Shown here piece by piece: positions 22,637 to 34,061 of a stretch of DNA of 64,000 nt. The position numbers and the translations under genes were made by a program. How positions within the stretch are numbered: position 1 is the first letter of the stretch; each line of letters starts with the position of its first letter. The DNA is from Saposhnikovia divaricata. Its lineage: Eukaryota; Streptophyta; Magnoliopsida; Apiales; Apiaceae. Location of the stretch: the NCBI GenBank assembly GCA_036435485.1, contig CM071596.1, forward strand, positions 66,761,001 to 66,825,000, read 5' to 3'. The notes beneath the pieces are model-generated. The model was not told where the DNA came from. It did not search any database and worked only from the letters and a program-made list of their open reading frames with translations.

Positions 22637-23427
22637 GTAGAAGCTATCAACACAGCTTGCTATACACAGAACAGAACCTTAATCAACAAGACTCATGGGA
22701 ATACTCCCTACTATCTACTGACAGGAAAGAAACCTACTGTCAAATACTTTCATGTATTTAGAAGTAAGTGCTTCATGATGATAGACACTGATGAAAGGAA
22801 AGGGAAGTTTGATGCTAAGGCACATGAAGGGATTTTCATGGGATATGTATTAGAAAGGACTGCCTATAGAGTCTATGTCATAGAGCACAAAGTTATTGAA
22901 GAAGGTGTGAATGTCACCTTTGATGAAACCAAGTTTCCAGGACTGCAAGAAGATGGTAAATGTAGCCTCTTAGATTTGAAAATCAAGGATACTTGGAAGA
23001 AGAGAAAATTGTTACTGAAGAACCTACATTTACTCAAACTCTCGAACTTGGAGGAGATGCTATCAACATAAATGATGTTAATCAAACTCTAGCTCAGTCA
23101 TAAACAATCACAACTAATCATGAAAATGAGGGTGACTCTGGAGACCTTGAAGAACATGGAGAAGACAATAGTTTGGAAGAATCAATTCCCCAAGGAGGAA
23201 CAGATCAGACAGAACAAGATAAAAGCTTACCCAGATCCACAAAATGGAATAATGATCACACCTCTGATTTAATCATTGGCAATCCTACCTCTGGAGTAAG
23301 GACTAGAAGAAATGTCTCTCCTGACAGCATGCTCTCTTGTTTCCTATCTCAAACTGAGCCAAAGACAATTGATGAAGCATTATTGGATTCTGATCTGGTG
23401 ATATCTATGCAAGAAGAGCTTAACTAA
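22637..23427 (+). pseudogene. pol: Copia-2 integrase C-terminal part and linker
   Basis: The frame is open from the copia-1 edge: VEAINTACYTQNRTLINK, TGKKPTVKYFHVF, then KGKFDAKAHEGIFMGY and VNVTFDETKFPGL, the conserved integrase tail of copia elements. The acidic linker contains a frameshift (between about 22940 and 23040) and a TAA near 23102. The downstream part reads TSDLIIGNPTSGVRTRR and DSDLVISMQEELN and stops at a TAA (23425-23427) where copia-1 has Gln (EELNQFERN). Confidence 0.88.
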
Positions 23428-24885
23428 TTTGAGAGAAACAATGTATGGAAATTAGTCCATAGACCAAAAGGGAAATCAGTTATTGATACAAAGTGGGTAT
23501 TCAGAAATAAACTGGATGAAAGTGGAAATGTGACAAGAAATAAGGCAAGGCTAGTAGCCAAAGGTTATTGTCAGCAAGAAGAACTAGATTATGATGAGAC
23601 ATTTGCACCTATTGCCAGACTTGAAGATATAAGGATACTTCTAGCCTATGCTGCACACTGCAACTTCAAGGTGTTCCAAATGGATGTCAAAAGTGCCTTT
23701 CTAAATGGAGAGCTAGAGGAGGAAGTGTATGTTGAACAACCACCTGGCTTTGAATATGCTGAGATGTATGACTTTGTCTACAAACTGTTCAAGGCACTTT
23801 ATGGATTAAAACAAGCATCTAGAGCTTGGTATGATACTCTCTCTACCTTTCTGTTGGAGAATCAGTTCATAAGAGGTGTTGTAGATAAGACCCTATTCTA
23901 CAAACATCATGGCAATGACATTATTATGGTGCAAATCTATGTTGATGATATAATCTTTGGTTCTACAAATGAGAAACTGTGTGAGAAGTTTTCATCTCTC
24001 ATGAGAAACAAATATGAGATGAGTATGATGGGAGAATTATCATTCTTTCTTGATCTGCAGATTTATCAAAAGAGTGATGGAATCTTCATTTGTCAAGCAA
24101 AGTATGTCAAGGAACTGCTCAAAAAGTTCAACTTGGAAGATGCATCACCTGCCAAGACACCTATCTCCACTGCAACCAAATTGGATCTAGATCCAAAGGG
24201 AAAGAAAGTGGACTCTAGTACCTACAGAGGCATGGTTGGATCACTATTATACCTAACTGCTAGCAGACCAGACATAATGTTTGCTACATGTCTCCGTGCA
24301 AGGTTTCAAGCTGATCCAAAAGAGTCACACTTGATTGCCATCAAAAGAGTCTTTAGATACTTAAAAGGAACTCCGAATTTTGGTCTTTGGTATCCTAAAG
24401 ACACTGGATTTGATTTAGTTGGATATTCTGATTCCGACTATGCTGACTGCAAGATTGACAGAAAGAGCACAACAGGCAGCTGTCAATTTCTTGGTGGAAG
24501 ATTGGTATCATGGTTTAGCAAGAAGCAGCATTCCGTGTCTACCTCAACTGCAGAAGCTGAGTATATTGCAGTTGGAAGTTGCTGTGCACAGATTCTATGG
24601 ATGAAGAACCGGCTAATGGATTATGGTCTAGAGTTATCTAATATCCCTATCTACTGTGACAACACTAGTGCCATAGCCATATCAGACAATCCTGTTCAAC
24701 ACTCCAGGACAAAACATATTGATATAAGACATCATTTTATAAGGGAACATCTTGGAAAAGGAACTGTGAAGCTATTCTACATTCCTAGAGAAAAGTAACT
24801 TGCAGACATCTTCACAAAGCCATTGGATGAACCCACCTTTAACAGATTGGTATGTGATTTGGGAATGTTAAATCTGGTATGTTAA
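23428..24885 (+). pseudogene. pol: Copia-2 reverse transcriptase and RNase H
   Basis: The frame is continuous from FERNNVWKLV through TKWVFRNKLDESG, ARLVAKGYCQQEELDY, QMDVKSAFLNGELEEEVYV, ALYGLKQASRAWYD, the active site YVDD (23938-23949), GMVGSLLYLTASRPD, GYSDSDYADC, STAEAEYIAV and CDNTSAIAI. One in-frame TAA at 24796-24798 replaces the Gln of the KQLADIFTKP motif; the frame then runs on to a stop near 24885. Without the two TAA codons this would be a full-length RT-RNase H, so it decayed only after losing its 5' half. Confidence 0.93.
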
Positions 24886-25275
24886 CATACTAGTTTTACA
24901 TTTTCAATGTGTTAGATGCAGCTCGTGACAGTAGCCTTCAATGTTGCTGTCATGAGAAGTTAATGTCTTATGTGCTACTTGTTTTGACAACATGTCTGCT
25001 ATGACTATGCTAAAATTAAAATTACATGTCTGTTTTAATCTATGTAATTAGTAGTCACGTGACGTTAACTTAAAAACACGGGTACAAGGGATAATTAGTC
25101 AAGTCATTTGAAATGACCGGACTAATTGTCAGTCTTTCTTGTAAAGTTAAATACTTTATTAAAAAGCGTATGGGAAACTGGAACGTCTTCTAGTATGCTA
25201 TAAAATGAACTCGAGGCTAGAAATCCATTTTCACATAGCACACTCACGTCTTAAGAAAGAGATTAAAAGATCATA
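24886..25275 (+). promoter_or_regulatory. Post-pol spacer with TATA box before a small ORF
   Basis: After pol there is no coding sequence until 25276. A clean TATAAAA box lies at 25199-25205, 71 bases before the ATG, followed by a leader with CACACTCACG and a purine-rich stretch. This looks like a standalone promoter. The 24886-25190 part contains nothing else I recognise. Confidence 0.4.
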
Positions 25276-25545
25276 ATGGATAACAAGAATGGAGGAGAGC
25301 AGAAGCCCATAATATGGTGTGAGCCCAGGAACGAATAAAAGATCGAGAAACTCTTCTCCATTATGGACGGAGTGCTCAAAGAGGAGCATGTGGAGAAAGA
25401 GAAGGCTGAGAGAGAGAAAGAGGAGGAAGATTTAGCTGCCTGGAAGGAGTTGCTCGACTTTGTCGCAGCACGCCTCAAGGCAGATGGGATAACAGATGAA
25501 ATAGTTCATGTAGAACTGTATGAACTTGTTTCTGATGATGAATAA
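25276..25545 (+). pseudogene. Small acidic ORF between pol and post-pol ORF of copia-2 (unknown)
   Basis: From the ATG at 25276 the frame encodes MDNKNGGEQKPIIWCEPRNE, one TAA (25336-25338), then about 69 more residues to the stop at 25543-25545, 89 sense codons in all. The second half has a highly charged helix (KEEHVEKEKAEREKEEED), an amphipathic stretch AAWKELLDFVAARLKADGI and an acidic end YELVSDDE. I recognise no family. An AATAAA-like signal follows at about 25568. The single stop inside an otherwise open frame, with a TATA box upstream, suggests a former gene and not a chance ORF. Copia-1 shows no counterpart. Confidence 0.45.
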
Positions 25546-25799
25546 AATTTGTAATGTTTGTTTATTAATAAAAGAATCATTTCATCTTCCTTACTGTTCA
25601 TACCTTATTAGTTATATTCCTCTATCTGTTTACCTGGTGGCTAATGCAATGTCTATGCCTGAAACAAATATGTGCCTTAATTGTTTAAATGATTATTGGT
25701 AATTTTATTTAAGCAATGGACAAAATCGATTTAAAATTCACAACAGAAATTATTTCCGCACAAGCTGCTATCAACAAGAAGAGTTGTTGTCGCGATATA

Positions 25800-27362
25800 T
25801 GTTAACACAATATCACGCAAGTATACATGGTCACAAGTAATATAGATAAAATCGAGTTCGTTCCGTAGAGATCTGGTATAGGTTTTAATTCAGTAGATGT
25901 ACTTATGCAACAATGTATGGTTTTAACTCACTGCTAAGATAATTACCTAATTGGGATTTTAATTAACTAAATTAAACTAAAAGCAAAATATTAAACTAAG
26001 AATTAAATTAACTAATGAGAATTGAAATCGAATTACTTATAATAGAATAAACATGGGATCCTAACTTAATTAAATACTTCACTTAGAGTCGATGCCTTTA
26101 ATCAATGCATGTGATGGTTTTGATATCTGATTAGACAACCCGAAACAAGTATAAGCTACCTCTCGGTATACTAACACCAAACAACACATACATCCACAAA
26201 ATAGATAGAAGATGGGTAGACACCAATTATGTTTAGACCCTATATCTCTATAAGATTTGAAAACATAACGGTTAAAGAACAAGTTGTCTATTAAGATCAC
26301 ATAGGGCAGCATAATATCTCTATTTACGCCACAAATCATGATGTTAAAACATCAACCTATCCTATGCTAGCATGGCAAGTTCTAAATCTCAGATCCATTC
26401 TCGTTTCGCAAGAGATTAACCATTCAATTTAGATGTTAGCTACGCATCTAAAAGCATTAAGATTAACCATACGAGGATATCAAGAATTCACCACACATAA
26501 ATCTTTAAAGCAATCAAACTACTAAGTTACATAGATAATCCGTTAGAATCCCATGACAACGATTAGTTCATAATCGAACCACTCGTCATCATGGGATCTG
26601 ATGAAACCATGATATAAAACAAGATATGAATGGAAGAAGTAATAATATTAAATAAACAAATAGTTAAGAAAACAAATCTAGAATCCAGAATAACACAAAA
26701 GATGAAGTAGATCTAGATCCGTTGCTTGTCACGAGCGTTGAATCCTTCTCTCCTTTTCTCCCTTACAAAGCTAATTAATTCTAAGTAATTGTATGATTTT
26801 ACAAGGGTTGGATGTGTTTATATAGGCACTCCAAGTTTTGCCCAGCAAGAAAATATCCTAAATTACAATTAGAATTAGAAGAAACTACTCAAAATTCAAT
26901 CAGAACTCGAACAGGGGCAAAAGGGTAATTTTTCTGCAACTCTGGCCGCACCTGGCGCACCCTGCACGGATTTGGCGCAGTCTGCGCGAGCTCATTCTGC
27001 CTACACGCTCCATTTCTGGCGCAGTCTGCTCAGCTTTTGGTGCAGACTGCCCAGCGACAATCTGATGGATTTTTTCTGCGTGATTTCTTTGTTTTTCAGC
27101 CTTTTCTTCCCGTTCCTTTTGCATGAGCTTCCGTCTTTAATCCTTCTTGACTTGCATACTTCTTGGTAGCTGACATTAGCCTCCATTCTTCATTCCATAA
27201 CATAAATCAACTCCAAAATGACGGAAACTTCACCCTTAATCGACATTTCTTCAACCCTGCACAATTACGCAAAACACATCAAAACTACAACAAACTTGAG
27301 GCCAAAGCAATCAATTTAAGCCGATTTGAAATGCTCTAAATGGATATAAAATCCATTTATCA
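25800..27362 (-). mobile_element. Athila-like solo LTR
   Basis: A single LTR, TGTTAACACAATATCACGC ... AATCCATTTATCA, is flanked by a perfect ATATA duplication (25795-25799 and 27363-27367). It aligns along its length with the Athila-1 LTR, including the TATA box (on the - strand, about 26823-26816) and a GC-rich block of GGCGCAGTCTGC-like units at 26940-27060. A solo LTR with an intact duplication is the product of recombination between the two LTRs of a full element. It lies in the spacer of copia-2, before the promoter-like region of the post-pol ORF. Confidence 0.93.
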
Positions 27363-27367
27363 ATATA

Positions 27368-27792
27368 TCTAGACAACACGATTCTTGACAGCAGGGAAAA
27401 ACTTCTGTCATGAGTATTTAAAAGATACTGTCACTAAATTACTTAATGGTGACAGCACGTTCTCGCGCCAACGTTACTGTCACGCGAAACTTACTATCAC
27501 CCCCTCAAAGTTCCTGACGAATTTGTTCTAGCACACAGGTTATCGTCAAAGTTAGTGGACCATTACAATTGGGATTTTTACCTCCACGATTTACAACCAC
27601 TAAAAAGTAACTACCCACGACACCACGTGATTGTTTAAATGGGTTAAGACATAAAGTCACTTTCCCATTTTTTAGTAAAACGCTTGTTATTCTCATATAA
27701 GCAACTGTCAATCTCACAAACACATAGCCCTCTACAGAATTCTTATCTCAAAAGCTTAAACCTCTCTCTTCTCTAAACCTGAAAACACAAAA
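27368..27792 (+). promoter_or_regulatory. Putative internal promoter and repeat cluster of copia-2 post-pol ORF
   Basis: From 27380 to 27500 there are several copies of TTGACAGCA and ACTGTCAC, the same motifs that fill the copia-2 LTR at 33085-33470. A CATATAAG TATA-like box lies at 27694-27701, about 95 bases before the ATG. The leader is pyrimidine-rich (CCTCTCTCTTCTCTAAACC) and ends CACAAAAATGGC, a good plant start context. No coding is present. Confidence 0.5.
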
Positions 27793-30700
27793 ATGGCACC
27801 GAAACAATCTTCTTCTCAAACAAATTTTGCTGGAATTCTCACTGTTGGAGATGCTGGTGAAGGTTTCAAAGGACTTGTATCCTTCACGAACAAGTCCTAT
27901 TTAGGTCATGCTATTACTTCAACCCCATCCTTGGACCTAGACAGACTTGAACAATTTTGGAACACAGCCTCTGTTCAAGGGAATGTTGGTAATGAAACCA
28001 TACACTTCAAAATCAACAACACCACTTACATTCTCACAATCAAGGGCATCAATGAAGCCATGAGAACTGGACTGCAAGCAAATGAAGCATACCAGGAGCT
28101 TGCAAATGATGAAACCCTGAAGATGTTTTTCTTGAAAATTGGGTATTCTGGCCCTATTATTGAAGAAGGAACTTTAAGCTGGTACCCAACTGGTGAAATG
28201 GACAGGAAATACTTGAGCAAAGAATAAAGCATGGTTTTTGATGCAATGGTGAAAGTCTTCTCAATAAAGACTTTTGGCTGGAATGGAATCCCTACCTACA
28301 TCAAGAAACTCACTCATTTTCTTGTCCATGCTTACAAGGTGGATCTAGGAAAGATGCTCATGGCACAAATAAAACCTGTCCTGAACAAGAAGGTACATGT
28401 CTATCCTAGATTTATTATGTTATGCATAAATTTTCTATGTGGAATTGATGAAAATGCCTCCCTCACAGTGGAGTGCAATGTTTTGAAAAGGAACACACAC
28501 ACCACACTCAATTCACAGAATTTAAATGCAGATATTCCACTTTGTTTCACACAACACATGGTTGATCAACTGCCCAACCTTGATTTTCCATTATCACCAA
28601 GTGAGTTTGATACATTCTCACTTCAGAATGAAGCTGAATTAGTCCCAAATTCAGTTAACCCACATTCTTCACCATACATTCAAGTCAGACCATCCAGACT
28701 ACTAAAAGCCATAAAAATAGCCTTACAAGAATCCAAGAAGAGACCATTGAAAACTGGTGTTGGTGGTAGTACTGAGAATACTAAGGGAGAAACTGCACTT
28801 GATGCAGAAAATAAGGATGTTATTCAAAGTGAACCCACAGTAGCTCCTTCTGAGCCTAAGAAGAAGAGAACTAGAAGGACTACAGCTGCTGTCAGCCACC
28901 CCATAGTCTCACAAAAGGCTGTGGAGGATAAAAGGGAAACAAACACATCCCTAGATGGTTCTTCTCAACAAGAGGCATCTATTGAAATTGGCCTGTCTCC
29001 CATGGCAACCTGTAAAGAGTCTGCACAAACTCATGAAGTCACTCATGAGGAGCCCCCACTTGTAGATACACACATGGAGTTAGGGCACAGTGAGCTTTCA
29101 CAAACTTCTACTCTTGATATTCCACAAGTTACCCCTATGGAATAACCAATACTCTCCTCTGTACTTTCACCTTATTTATTCTCTAAAACATCAATTGTTT
29201 CTTCTCCACAACCTAGAGAGGGGGACAGTCCCAATCCTTCAGGTTTTGATCATCCATCTCTTATCTTGGATGGGCCCCCATCTAGTGGTCCACAAGAACC
29301 CATTGCTCAAAGTGTAATGGACACCACTCCCTCAAATACTGAGCTAAAACAAGGTGGATCTCTGCCAGATATTGAAACAGCTAACATCTTGTTTGAACTC
29401 CATGAAGCAACTGACCTACGGGAAGTTGCTGTCACAGCCTTAGTTGTTGTCAAGGACACAGCTAACGTTGCTGTCACCCCACCTGTTGATAGTTACTTTG
29501 GTTAAAGATGTTGTCACCTCTACACAGCTTGATTAGGATGCAGTACTTGTTGAAGATGCTTCAGATGAGGATCAACTGCCACTCTCTTTATGTTTAAGGT
29601 AAAATCTAAACCTTCTCTATCAATGCGTGTAAGTACTGCTCATACTTATGCATCTAGGATGAGTGAGGGAGAGAAAAGGAAAAGAGAGATAAAAGAAAAG
29701 AGAGGTGAGCATGAAAATGAGAGGCAGCCAAATGAGCTGGAAAAAGATGAAGGACTTGAGCATGTCCAGAGTGAACTTCAGGGAACCTCACAACATAAGG
29801 CTCTAGGCCTTGAGAGTTCATTTGTGAGGAATGATGAAATCACTCAGAAAAACCATGAGAGTGTGAGAACCCCCACAGCCTCCTTGCCCCAATCTTTTCC
29901 TTTGCCTCCTAAAAGGTTAAGATCTGCTGGTCCTTCTAAACAAGCTGATTCAAGGTTGAAATCCCTTGAGGGCAGATGTGCATCTATGGAAGCCAAGATT
30001 GACAATCTGTCCACTGTGGTAGCTGTTGGCATTGTTGAGATTAAAGTAACTTTGCTATCATTTTCTACCCTTCTTGGTACTGTCAACTTAACTAAGGGGG
30101 AGAAAGTGATACATCAGAATATCAAAAAGCCAACAGACAAGGAAAAACAAGGTGGAGCTTCAAGCAATGGGGAGTCTAGAAGAAAGGGGGAGCAAGAGGA
30201 CAGTGAATCTGAGGGGGAGCAAATTGAAGAAGAAAGGAATTTTGGTGAAGAACTGAAGGCAAGTGGAGATGGTGACTTAATTGAACATGAAATGGATGGC
30301 GAGTCAGTATTGGTAACCAAAGAAGTAATGGAGCAACTACAAAGAACTCAAAACTCAGAAAGACCAATACTGCCTCCTTTGAAAATTAATGAGCCAACTC
30401 CTGAAATCATGGAAACTCCACTGCAAAAACTATGGAGAGAACGGGAAGAGCAAAACAGACTGGGTAAAGGCAAAGATAAAATGCCTTAGTCTGTAAATCT
30501 TACAACTGGAACCACCTGGTCTGATGGAAGTGAGTATAGCCCAGATGATGCAGGAACAATGATGGTTAGCTACATGGAGAGTACTTTGAACAACAAGGAT
30601 GAAGAATTCAGTATGTTGGTGGATAACTCAATTAAAGAAGCAGGAGGAGTTTATAGCAAACTGTCAACAATACTAAAGGATAAAATAATAAGTATCTTTG

Positions 30701-32792
30701 TGAAAGTTAATTTGGAGAAAAGATGGGAAATTGATATATATATATATTTGAAAACTGACATCTAAATATTTATCACAATGCAGCTACTGCAAAGCTTGCA
30801 AGCAAGAATGCTAAATACCTTAGCAACAAAAGTGAAGGTCAACTCAACAACTTTTAATGAAAGCCTGTTGGCACATATCAAGAGGATAATTGAAGACAAA
30901 CTTCCAGAAGTGATTGATAATCCATATGGTGTTTACTACAGGATGACCACAAGTTCAGGAGCAAAGAAAATTGGTTTTCTGATCTTAGATAAAGAGTCAA
31001 AGTTGAAAACTGACTCAATTATGATAGTACTGAGACAGATCCTCAAGTCCAAGACTACCAAGGTAAGAGTCAAGGCTGTCAAGGAAATTCACAAACTTTT
31101 GGTGAAAAGAGATGAGAGTCTTAGCTCTCAAATAAAAAAATTAATTTCCGAAACTAATGCCAAAAGAGGTGAAAGAGGTGGAAGCTGCACATTTGATGAC
31201 ACTCTTGATGATGATGAGCTTGATGTAAATGGAGGATCTGGTGGAACTGAAGGTGGCATTGGTAACAAAATAACTGTTGAGAATGTTGAAAATCAAACTC
31301 AGGAGAAAGCAGAAGAAGAAACTCCCAAAACTGATAAGAAAGATGCTGGTGCTAAAGATGAAGGGGAGATAGACATTCTTGAAACCTTGGAAGGAAGTAT
31401 CTTAAGATTTGCAATTGACTGCTTCAATGATGAAAAAGATACTGTCACCAAGGAAGCTGTCAAGAATGCTGAAGTTACTGTCATGAAAGGTGCTGTCATA
31501 GAGGACACTGTCAAAAGCTCAAATGAAGAAACTATCACAGGTGATGTTGCTAAGGCACTCAAACCTAAAAGGACAAAAAGAAAAGCAAAAGCCTACCGTA
31601 CAGTTCCGACAAAAGGAAAGACAAAGGCTGCAGCAAAGACAAAGAAGCATGGAGTAGTGGTTGAAAAGACATCTATTCAGAAAAGAGAAATAAACAGCTT
31701 CGAATGTCAGAAAGAATTTGCTGAAAGAGACATCAAATCTGTCTCCTTGGATCTGGATGACAGTAAGCAAAATGCAACCAAATACACCATTTGGCACACA
31801 GATGGAAGTAGAATGATGGATGTTGACAAGGATTTCAATATGATAATAGAGTCAACATTGTTAGACAGATACAGCCTCAAAATGACATCTAAAGTAGTGA
31901 AGCGCAGAGTCGAATTATTTATGTTGGAAAGAATGGTGGAGCTTATGGAAAGTTATGGCAATGTCCCTAAACCAACCATGGAACATATCCAGAAATACTA
32001 TGTTGAAAGATATGCTGAATTCTATGAGAAGTATGGTGACTGGAGGAATTATGATGATGCGAACTTGGGTATGAGTTCAGATGAGGGAGAGGTTGTGTCT
32101 AAGTATGCTTGGATAGAAAGAATGTCCTCTTATACACCTGTAGAAATGTATGCTTATGAAGCAGTACAAGCATCCAGAACTACTGAAGAAGAATTCAAAA
32201 CTGCTGACAAACCACCCAAGTCTGCCAAACATACAACTGAAGATTTGGAAGCTCAGTTGAAAGAAAAATGCAAGAAAGTGAACAAGATGAACAGTGAAGA
32301 ACCAAACTATCAGCCCTGTGTACGGACAATCCTGTCAGAATCATAGATGGGAAAGAAGAAATCTATGTCAATATCTTTCATAAACTGAGGACCAGTATCT
32401 TGAAGAGTCTGTATTGGAAAGTTGTTGGATCACTTCACAAGCTAGAAATGCTATGTGCTTGGGAACTAGAGGTGATCTTTGATCAAAGAAGAGATGAAGA
32501 TCCAAAACTAGACGGAAAAAGGAGAGTAACTCTGAATGCATTTCCTGGTAGAAGATTCAAAGTTGATGAAGGCATTCTAAAATTCAGAACCTATGTCAAA
32601 GATAAAGTTCTTTGGTTAGAATTTCAGGATGCATCAAGGACTGTCTCTCCAAACATTCAGAGGTACATTGATGAAATTGAAGATGATGCTAGATCTCCTG
32701 AAGAAAAAGTCTTAGTAGAAAGTCTCAAGAAGGCATTGGAAGAAGCTCTCAAGAGAGAGGAAGAAGTCAGAAAGAAAAGGAAAGCTCAATAA
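27793..32792 (+). pseudogene. Copia-2 post-pol ORF (~1,660 codons, env-like position, function unknown)
   Basis: The N-terminus (FVSFTNKSYLGHAI-like, DLDRLEQFWNTASV, WYPTGEMDRKYLSKE, then HFLVHAYKVDLGKML and VHVYPRFIMLCINFLCG) matches the copia-1 post-pol ORF and the kind of extra ORF seen after pol in asterid Sirevirus-type elements. The middle is Ser/Pro/Glu-rich with a KKKRTRR basic patch near 28860. The C-terminal third has basic, helical and acidic segments, LKSLYWKVVGSLHKLE, LDGKRRVTLNAFPGRRF and a charged coiled-coil end. Defects: in-frame stops at 28225, 29143, 30487 and 30763, frameshifts near 29500 and 32315. Runs of GTCA-containing codons at 29425-29515 and 31438-31548 repeat the LTR motif. 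No signal peptide or fusion-type segment is evident. Confidence 0.72.
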
Positions 32793-33015
32793 CTAGTTAA
32801 GTAAAATTTTATACCTACTTAATCCAGAGAAGCAACTTATTTATTAAATTAGATCATTGTCCTTTGTAATGCTAAATGCTTGGAAATGTTCTAGAACTCA
32901 TTTCATATTCATCAGAAATAAAGTTTTAACTGTTCTGATCTATGTTAGTTAAGTTGTCAACATGCTATAATTGAAAATTTGTTGTTATTGACCATAAAAA
33001 CAAATTGGGGGAGAT
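32793..33015 (+). other. Copia-2 3' untranslated segment and polypurine tract
   Basis: After the post-pol ORF a non-coding stretch leads to AATTGGGGGAGAT at 33003-33015, directly before the LTR. This is the plus-strand primer tract typical of Sirevirus-type copia elements; the same tract is seen for copia-3 at 63330-63343 in reverse. Confidence 0.82.
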
Positions 33016-34061
33016 TGTTGGGATTTATGGGTGATAGCGTAGAGACAATTTAACTAGATATTTCTATACTTAGTTTATCTAAGTAGAACATACTGTCACA
33101 GCCAGAGTGTGTTCTTGTGACCAGAATAGTTGCTGTAAATTTAATAAGTATGTAACTTGAAAGAAGTTCATTCAAATGTTCAAGCCTCAAGTAATGCATC
33201 AGCTCGACAGCAAGAATAAATGTTACTGTCACAACATTGACAGTAAGGTTACAAGAAGACAGCATGTTGCAAGTCACGATAACAGACCCCATCTGACAGC
33301 AACATTGGCGGAAGCATGAGATAGCAACATTCTCACAGTTTGACAGCAAGTTTGGGATTGATGACATCAACATTGGCGGGGATTCATACTGCCAACCAAG
33401 GAAAATTCTCTTGACAGCAGACTTGGCGGTTAAAGTTATTGTCTCACTGAATTATTTGAATTGGTGATTTATCTCAGTCAAACCTGTGACAATTTAGATG
33501 TTCAAGAAACAGATTTGCTGCAACTTGTCAAAAATTGTAGCAGACCTGCAAGACTACGACAGAAGCTTGAGATATCACAAGACAAAGCTCGTCAATTCAA
33601 GAGTATGACAAATCTACATCTACTAGAATTGTATTAGCTTGAATTAGAAACAATCTAGGTTGCTTTACATTTAATGATAACTCTGTCTGTATAGCAATTT
33701 AGGAAAGTCACATGGGTGTGCAAATTGTAAGGAGCTGCCACTTGAAAATGACAGCAGCTCCACAACCCATGTGAAAGAGATGTTAGAGCAAATTAGTCTA
33801 CTTAGAGAATCATCTCTCATTCTTTTCAGAACTCACTCAAGAAACCGAACCTTGAGAAAATACTTTCTCTCCAGGTTGTAGCAACACTTTGCAAAATAAA
33901 TAAAACATTTATTTTGTGAGAATATCTTGAGTTACCACTTGCATTTGCAATTCTTGTATTGATAGCTTACAATCTTTATTATTGTTGTTGAAATAAAGAT
34001 TTGAAGTTATCAGTATTGCATTCAACCCCACCTTCAGTAATACTCCGGGACCAATAATACA
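33016..34061 (+). repeat. Copia-2 3' LTR
   Basis: It starts TGTTGGGATTTATGGG after the purine tract and carries a CATTCAACCCCACCTTC segment near 34017, the usual sequence shortly before the end of Sirevirus LTRs. The end at about 34061 (AATAATACA) is an estimate; a nearby CA could be the true end. From 33085 to 33560 it is packed with TTGACAGCA, ACTGTCAC, GACAG and ATTGGCGG motifs. Confidence 0.75.

Larger units (their letters stand above)
22633..34061 (+). mobile_element. Copia-2: Sirevirus-like Ty1/copia retrotransposon, right part
   Basis: It begins in integrase and continues with reverse transcriptase, RNase H, a spacer with a small ORF, an inserted Athila solo LTR, a repeat-rich promoter-like region, a ~5-kb post-pol ORF, a polypurine tract and the 3' LTR. 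Left of 22633 lies the intact outer edge of the copia-1 LTR, so the missing left part was separated by that insertion, not deleted. Its pol is closely related to copia-1 pol but its LTR motif is different. Multiple in-frame stops make it dead. The exact right end, near 34061, is an estimate because the matching 5' LTR is not in the window. Confidence 0.85.

Noticed and set aside
32793..33015. An extra gene after the copia-2 post-pol ORF
   Set aside because: No frame of useful length; it is the 3' untranslated part before the purine tract.
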